A stretch of 39,136 nucleotides of DNA from Opitutia bacterium UBA953. GTDB lineage: Bacteria > Verrucomicrobiota > Verrucomicrobiia > Opitutales > UBA953. This document shows positions 34,938-39,136 of the stretch, in pieces. Numbering within the stretch: position 1 is the stretch's first letter; every line of letters begins with the position of its first letter. The position numbers were made by a program, and so were the translations under genes. The stretch covers positions 3,103-42,238 of the forward strand of contig DBCR01000041.1 of NCBI GenBank assembly GCA_002293125.1. Reading direction: 5' to 3'. The notes below the pieces were generated by a model, which was given only the letters and a program-made list of their open reading frames with translations, had not been told where the DNA came from and did not search any database.

Positions 34938-36449
34938 TCACTTTGCCTTTACCACCTGATAATAAGCGATGGGCCCGAGGAGTTCGCGGCCTTTGGCCGA
35001 CTTGGCCCCGGCGAGGCTGATCTCATGCACGAAACCTTGGCGGATTTCCTTCATCGGCAGGGTGAGCACCTTGCCGTCGGCGCTGAGCGATCCGACGGAT
35101 TCCAGAATGAGTTGATCCACCTTAGGCGACCCATATTTCACGTGATAAAGATAGCGGAAGCTGCGCATGGCGGGTGCGAGGCTGTCGGGGTCCATGGCTT
35201 CCGTGAAGCGCACTTCGAACCCCGTTCGGGCGAGGTGTACGGACTGGATGAGCGGCGGCAGGGAGGCGGGGGAAGCGATGCGGACGATGCCATTGTTACC
35301 TGCCCAGGATAGATGCGTCTTGCCGACATGCAGGGCGCCGTCGGGGGCGAAGGCGAGGCGGTGGTTGCCGTTACGGAGAGCCTTGGTGTCGAGGAACGGG
35401 ATCATCGCGCCTTGATGGACGCCGCCGATATCTTCGCCAACGAAGCGCACGAGGCGGGCCGCGTTCATCTCCCCGAAGACGACCTGTCCGGCGAGCGCGC
35501 CCCAGGACTTCGGGAACACCGCGGGCTGCGTCGGAGAATTAGAGAGCTCTCCTTGGATGAAGACACCGCCGGGCGGTTGACGGAGTTTTTCGAGTTCGTC
35601 CACCGGCAAGGCCAGCGGGTCGCCCTTGTCCCAGCCAGGCGTCCAGACCAGCGAAGCGGGGTGCCCGTTGAACGACCCCTTCGTCACGACCTGCAGCGGT
35701 GAACTCCCGCGCCAATCGCCTTGGTTGTCATTGACCAGCAGTCGTCCTTGGGCGTCGAAGCCGATGCCGTCGGGTGAGCGGAAGCCCGTCGCGTAGAGCT
35801 CCGCTGCGCCGCGCCCGCCATCGGCGATGCGCATGATGCAGCCTCGGTAGGGCACGCGGGAATACATGCGACCGGCGGTTTTGGTCTGGCCCGACATCAG
35901 CTGTTGACGGCTGGCCTTGCCGATTTCCGACCACGTGCCGCGGATTTCCTTGAAGACGCCGGCGCCAGACGAAGCCAAGTTGAGGGCGACGTAGAGCGCC
36001 CCGTCGGGCCCTCGTGCTGGACCGAAGGCGAACTCGTGGTAGTTGCCCGTCATCCCGAAACCATCCCAGAGCGTGCGGTAACGGTCGGCCTTGCCGTCGC
36101 CGTTCGTGTCTTCCAGCCGGGTCAGTTCCGGACGCTGCATCACGATCAAGGAGCCTTTGCCATCGGGCAGGAGCCCCAGGGGCTCGTGCAGGCCCTCGGC
36201 GAACTGTTTCCAGGAGCCATCGGCTTGGCGGATGAAGACCTCGCCGCGGTGGAAGGCTACGGCCAGGCGGCCATCATCGAGAAACGCCAGCCCGCCGACT
36301 TGATCGTCGATACCGGCGGGTACCTCGACTTGGGAGAGCGTGAAGGCTTCGGCCCACCCGTCCTTGGCCGGGACAGCGGCGGACTTGGCGACCGAAGGGG
36401 GATCCGGGGCGGCGAGGGTGGTCGCCAGGAAGAGCAGGGGGAAGATCAC
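34938..36449 (-). CDS. Periplasmic PQQ/sorbosone dehydrogenase-like beta-propeller protein
   Basis: A 503-aa exported protein. The start is a GTG at 36449 that overlaps the upstream TGA (GTGA), giving a signal peptide VIFPLLFLATTLA. The body is a six-bladed propeller of the soluble glucose/L-sorbosone dehydrogenase group: GLAFLDDGRLAVAFHRGEVF, LEDTNGDGKADRYRTLWDGF, GPDGALYVALN, FRSPDGIGFDAQGRLLVNDNQGDW. The C-terminal 110 residues (FEVRFTEAMDPDSLAPAMRS) look like an SbsA/Ig-like domain. In planctomycetes and verrucomicrobia this module is often fused to a cytochrome c; here the cytochrome is the preceding, translationally coupled gene. The substrate, and whether PQQ binds, are unknown. Confidence 0.82.
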   Translation of the reverse strand: MIFPLLFLATTLAAPDPPSVAKSAAVPAKDGWAEAFTLSQVEVPAGIDDQVGGLAFLDDGRLAVAFHRGEVFIRQADGSWKQFAEGLHEPLGLLPDGKGSLIVMQRPELTRLEDTNGDGKADRYRTLWDGFGMTGNYHEFAFGPARGPDGALYVALNLASSGAGVFKEIRGTWSEIGKASRQQLMSGQTKTAGRMYSRVPYRGCIMRIADGGRGAAELYATGFRSPDGIGFDAQGRLLVNDNQGDWRGSSPLQVVTKGSFNGHPASLVWTPGWDKGDPLALPVDELEKLRQPPGGVFIQGELSNSPTQPAVFPKSWGALAGQVVFGEMNAARLVRFVGEDIGGVHQGAMIPFLDTKALRNGNHRLAFAPDGALHVGKTHLSWAGNNGIVRIASPASLPPLIQSVHLARTGFEVRFTEAMDPDSLAPAMRSFRYLYHVKYGSPKVDQLILESVGSLSADGKVLTLPMKEIRQGFVHEISLAGAKSAKGRELLGPIAYYQVVKAK

Positions 36450-37294
36450 GGCAGGCGGACGGTGAGGGTGAAGGACCTGGCCTCGGCGGGCGTGAGGGTC
36501 AGCTGGTCCTTGACCGTGACCCCGCTCTCGCACGTGGTGGCTGCGTCGAGCGTCAGGGTGATGGGCTTGGTCGCGGTGACCTCAAAGCGGCGGGCCAGAC
36601 CTTTTCCGTCGGCGACAATCGTCTCGCGGAAGCGGGCGCCATCGCGCTCATACTCGAAGGTCGGCAGGCCGGCGGCGTCGACCGTGTAGCCGAGGAATTT
36701 CACGCGCTTCTGGAGGGACTCGTCGGCTGGTAAACTCATGAGCGTCTGGCCTAGCAGGATGGCGAACGCCTTGCCGTTGCTCTTGTAGTAGTCCCAGCAG
36801 TCTAGGAAATCGCCCCGCCAGATCGTACGTAAGCGGCAGTCGCCCGCATCGAAGCAATAGTTCAGGTCGCCCGGCAAGGCCACGGCGATGGCCGCTGGGC
36901 CGACGTTCGGGAGGAACATCCGCTGGATTTCTGGGCGCCGGGCCGGACGAACCAGGAGGTCTTTTTTCGCCGCGGGCTTTTCCCTCAGTCCCTGGGACGC
37001 CGTGATCATATATCCGTGGACCGCGCGCAGATTGGCTTCGCCCAGGTGGGCCATGGAAGGCATCTCGATGACACCGGCGCGCTTTTTCACGGGCTGGATT
37101 GACCACGCGACGAATTCCTGGGGCTTCTTTTGGTAGAGCTTGGTGATCTCGATCAGCGAGGGTCCGACCACCATCTGGTTCGGCAGGTGGCAGGCGGCGC
37201 AATTCTGCTCATAAAGCAGCTTGCCATCCTGCGCGGAAACGAAGGCCGCGCTCAGGGCGAAGAGGAGGGTGAGGGTGGAGCACCGAAGAAGCAT
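36446..37294 (-). CDS. Exported c-type cytochrome with unknown C-terminal domain
   Basis: A 282-aa protein with a signal peptide (about 1-21, ending SAQ) and one haem-binding site, CAACH at 32-36; M78 or M81 in EMPSMAHL is the likely axial ligand. The cytochrome domain covers about 22-105. Residues about 125-282 form a separate domain (VGPAAIAVALPGDLNYCFDAGDCRLRTIWRGDFLDCWDYY) with extra cysteines that I recognise only as recurring beside such cytochromes. The next gene, the dehydrogenase-like protein, starts on a 4-bp GTGA overlap, so the two are coupled and probably act as an electron-transfer pair in the periplasm. An AGAGG lies 12 bases before the ATG, a rather long spacing. Confidence 0.85.
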   Translation of the reverse strand: MLLRCSTLTLLFALSAAFVSAQDGKLLYEQNCAACHLPNQMVVGPSLIEITKLYQKKPQEFVAWSIQPVKKRAGVIEMPSMAHLGEANLRAVHGYMITASQGLREKPAAKKDLLVRPARRPEIQRMFLPNVGPAAIAVALPGDLNYCFDAGDCRLRTIWRGDFLDCWDYYKSNGKAFAILLGQTLMSLPADESLQKRVKFLGYTVDAAGLPTFEYERDGARFRETIVADGKGLARRFEVTATKPITLTLDAATTCESGVTVKDQLTLTPAEARSFTLTVRLP

Positions 37295-37417
37295 GGGGTT
37301 GGCTTACCTCTATCAGTTATCCTGAAACCAAGGGTCTGCCAACATTAAGACAGGTATTTTGACGGGTCTGTGTCCGGACTTGGTTTGGGCGGAGGAACGG
37401 GGGCGGCGGCGGGTAAA

Positions 37418-37440
37418 CCGGGCGAGCTTCGCCTCGCCGG
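37418..37440 (-). terminator. Hairpin downstream of nuoF
   Basis: GGCGAG and CTCGCC form a 6-bp stem, extended by two pairs across a bulged G, with a 6-nt loop, 24 bp past the nuoF stop on the minus strand. No T-run follows. It is a possible end of the nuoEF transcript, consistent with nuoF not being joined to a downstream nuoG. The rest of 37295-37464 holds the cytochrome promoter region. Confidence 0.4.
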
Positions 37441-37464
37441 GCGCGCCGATACTTTATGTTACCG

Positions 37465-38814
37465 TCAGATCAACTTAAGCGTCGGTACCGCTTCGCCCTT
37501 CTGGCGCCGGCGGATGGACTCGAGGTACTCGTCCTTGAACTTCGGGACGGCGGACTGCACCGGCCACGCGACGGCTTCGCCGTGGGCGCAGATCGTGCGG
37601 CCGGCCACCTGGTTCGCGATGTCGAGCAGCAGCGGGACGTCGGTCTCGAGGCCACCACCGGTCGTGATGCGCTTCGTGACGCGGGAGAGCCAGAGGGATC
37701 CTTCACGGCAGGGCGTGCACTGGCCGCAGGTCTCGTGGGCGTAGAAGGCGTTGAGGTTGGAGAGTGCCTGGATCATCTCGACGGAGTCGTCGAGGACGAT
37801 GGTTCCTCCGGTGCCGAGGCCCGTGCCGCAAGCGGCGATGCTGTTAGAGTCGAGGGGGATGTCTTCCACCGCCCAGTCGAACTCGTTGCCGTTGGCGAGC
37901 TTGCCCTTGAAGCGTTCGCCGATCTTGAGGATCTTGGTGGAGGAGCCGCCGGGGATGATCGCCTTGATCTTGCGTCCGTCGAGCGGGCCGCCGCAGAGGT
38001 CGTGGAGCAGTTCGCCGAAAGTGGCCTTGCCGGCTTCGATCTCGTAGAGGCCGGGGCGCTTCACCAAGCCGCTGACGCACCAGATATGCGTACCGCTGTC
38101 GCCGGGGATGCCGATCTTGGCGAACTCCGCGCCGCCAAAGGCAATCACGTGCTTCACCTGCGCCATCGTCTCCGCGTTGTTGACGATGGTCGGGCAGTTG
38201 TAGAGGCCGAGGACGGCGGGGAAATACGGGGGCTTGATGCGCGGGTAGCCGCGCTTGCCTTCGAGGGATTCGATCAGGCCGGTCTCTTCGCCGCAGACGT
38301 AGCAGCCGCCGCCACGGTGGATGACGACTTCGCAGGAATAGCCCGAGCCGAGGATGTTATGGCCGAGGAAGCCCTTGGCCTTCGCTTCGGCGATCGCGCG
38401 TTCGAGAATCTTGGCGCCGTGGACGAACTCGCCGCGGATGTAGATGAAAGCCTGCTTGGCCTGGATGGCCCACGCGGTGATCGCGATGCCTTCCAGCATC
38501 TGGTGCGGGTCCTGGTAGATGATTTGGCGGTCCTTGTAGGTACCGGGCTCGGATTCGTCGGCGTTGACGACGAGGTAGATGGGCTTCCCCGACTTACGGT
38601 CGAGGAACTTCCACTTCATGCCCGTCGGGAAGCCGGCGCCGCCGCGGCCGCGCAGGCCGGAGACTTCGACTTCCTTGCAGACTTCCTCGGGCTTGAGGGC
38701 GACGGCTTTCTTGAGGGCTTCGTAACCGCCGTGGCGCAGGTAGCAGTCGATGTCGACCGTGTACCCCGGCTTGCGGAGGTTGGCGTAGATGAGAGGGCGT
38801 TCGACGGCGGGCAT
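37465..38814 (-). CDS. nuoF: NADH-quinone oxidoreductase subunit F
   Basis: A 449-aa NADH-binding, FMN-containing subunit of complex I. Signatures: the NADH-binding GLRGRGGAGFPTGMKW, the FMN region NADESEPGTYKDR, CGEETGLIESLEGKRGYPR, and the N3 4Fe-4S cluster ligands C363, C366 and C369 (ETCGQCTPCREG) with C409 (TICAHGEAVAWPVQS). The length is typical. It starts 19 bp after the nuoE stop. The next gene in the usual order, nuoG, is not adjacent: it lies about 26 kb to the left, beyond both TPS systems. Confidence 0.97.
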   Translation of the reverse strand: MPAVERPLIYANLRKPGYTVDIDCYLRHGGYEALKKAVALKPEEVCKEVEVSGLRGRGGAGFPTGMKWKFLDRKSGKPIYLVVNADESEPGTYKDRQIIYQDPHQMLEGIAITAWAIQAKQAFIYIRGEFVHGAKILERAIAEAKAKGFLGHNILGSGYSCEVVIHRGGGCYVCGEETGLIESLEGKRGYPRIKPPYFPAVLGLYNCPTIVNNAETMAQVKHVIAFGGAEFAKIGIPGDSGTHIWCVSGLVKRPGLYEIEAGKATFGELLHDLCGGPLDGRKIKAIIPGGSSTKILKIGERFKGKLANGNEFDWAVEDIPLDSNSIAACGTGLGTGGTIVLDDSVEMIQALSNLNAFYAHETCGQCTPCREGSLWLSRVTKRITTGGGLETDVPLLLDIANQVAGRTICAHGEAVAWPVQSAVPKFKDEYLESIRRRQKGEAVPTLKLI

Positions 38815-38833
38815 GTCGCTTAAGGTTGAGAGA

Positions 38834-39136
38834 TTAACCGTTCCACTCGGGCGTGCCGGGGACGGGAGGGTTCAGTCCGTAGGACGGATCCTTGAGCGTG
38901 GCCTTGAGCTGGTCGGCGAATTTGCCGGCGTCTTCGGGCTTCACGTTCTCGTGCATCGCGGCGTCGACGTGGACGACCGGGCCGCAGCCGCAATCGGCGA
39001 TGCATTCGACGAACTCCAGGGTGAAGTCGCCGTCGGGCGAGGTCTCGCCGCGCTTGCAATTCAAGGACTGCTCGAGGTTCTCCATCAGCGCGTAGGAACC
39101 GCGGAGGGCGCAGGACAGCGTGCGGCAGACGCGCAC
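38834..39136 (-). CDS. nuoE: NADH-quinone oxidoreductase subunit E (5' end outside the window)
   Basis: The C-terminal 100 residues of the 24-kDa-type thioredoxin-fold subunit that holds the 2Fe-2S cluster N1a. Ligands visible: CRTLSC near the cut edge and CIADCGCGP further on, with the linking ENLEQSLNCKRGETSPDGDFTLEFVE characteristic of NuoE. The gene continues past base 39136, so the true start is not seen. The tail, LKDPSYGLNPPVPGTPEWNG, is rather long. It is co-directional with nuoF, 19 bp away. Confidence 0.94.
   Translation of the reverse strand: MRVCRTLSCALRGSYALMENLEQSLNCKRGETSPDGDFTLEFVECIADCGCGPVVHVDAAMHENVKPEDAGKFADQLKATLKDPSYGLNPPVPGTPEWNG

Noticed and set aside
37456..38823. 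455-codon open frame on the plus strand
   Set aside because: Exact antisense shadow of nuoF.

Overview
This is a GC-rich bacterial chromosome segment. It most resembles Verrucomicrobiota, probably the Opitutae/Opitutales. The case rests on gene content: a cytochrome c gene coupled to a sorbosone/PQQ-type dehydrogenase, a family II pyrophosphatase with a CBS-DRTGG insert, a GntR/LacI-like regulator, very large two-partner-secretion proteins, and gene starts that mostly lack a Shine-Dalgarno sequence. No rRNA, tRNA or other taxonomic marker is present, so this placement is inference.

Layout. 1-1734: a small outer-membrane-type protein (minus) and a family 2 glycosyltransferase (plus) diverge from a region with two Fur-box-like palindromes. 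2145-6205: a CBS-type inorganic pyrophosphatase gene and rnr (RNase R) form a minus-strand pair with an ATGA overlap. 6765-7847: an Old Yellow Enzyme alkene reductase (plus). 8248-11582: nuoG-nuoH-nuoI (minus). 12156-18545: two-partner-secretion (TPS) pair 1, an exoprotein of 1571 aa with YDG/MBG repeats followed by its TpsB transporter. 19085-33038: a GntR-type regulator, a second TpsB, and a 3696-aa TpsA exoprotein (plus). 33269-37294: an RlmI-like rRNA methyltransferase, PpnP, a sorbosone-dehydrogenase-like protein and a cytochrome c (minus). 37465-39136: nuoF and the 3' part of nuoE (minus).

nuoE-F on the right and nuoG-H-I on the left have the same orientation and the order expected of one nuo operon. 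They are separated by about 26 kb that holds both TPS systems, which run in the opposite direction, plus four minus-strand genes. The respiratory operon therefore appears split between nuoF and nuoG, and again after nuoI, where nuoJ is absent.

The intergenic regions are filled with a family of short palindromic modules bounded by GGTAGGG and CCCTACC. They include 30-bp-armed composite palindromes (2 copies), elements of about 116 bp with terminal inverted repeats (3 copies, one interrupted by other modules), an ACCGGA-ACCGG leader repeat (6 copies), and a hairpin that acts as a ready-made intrinsic terminator (3 copies, each just downstream of a minus-strand gene end). The TPS genes are the main cargo of the accessory region. 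Each TpsB should carry its own partner through the outer membrane to make a surface or secreted beta-helical fibre; the targets of these fibres cannot be read from the sequence.
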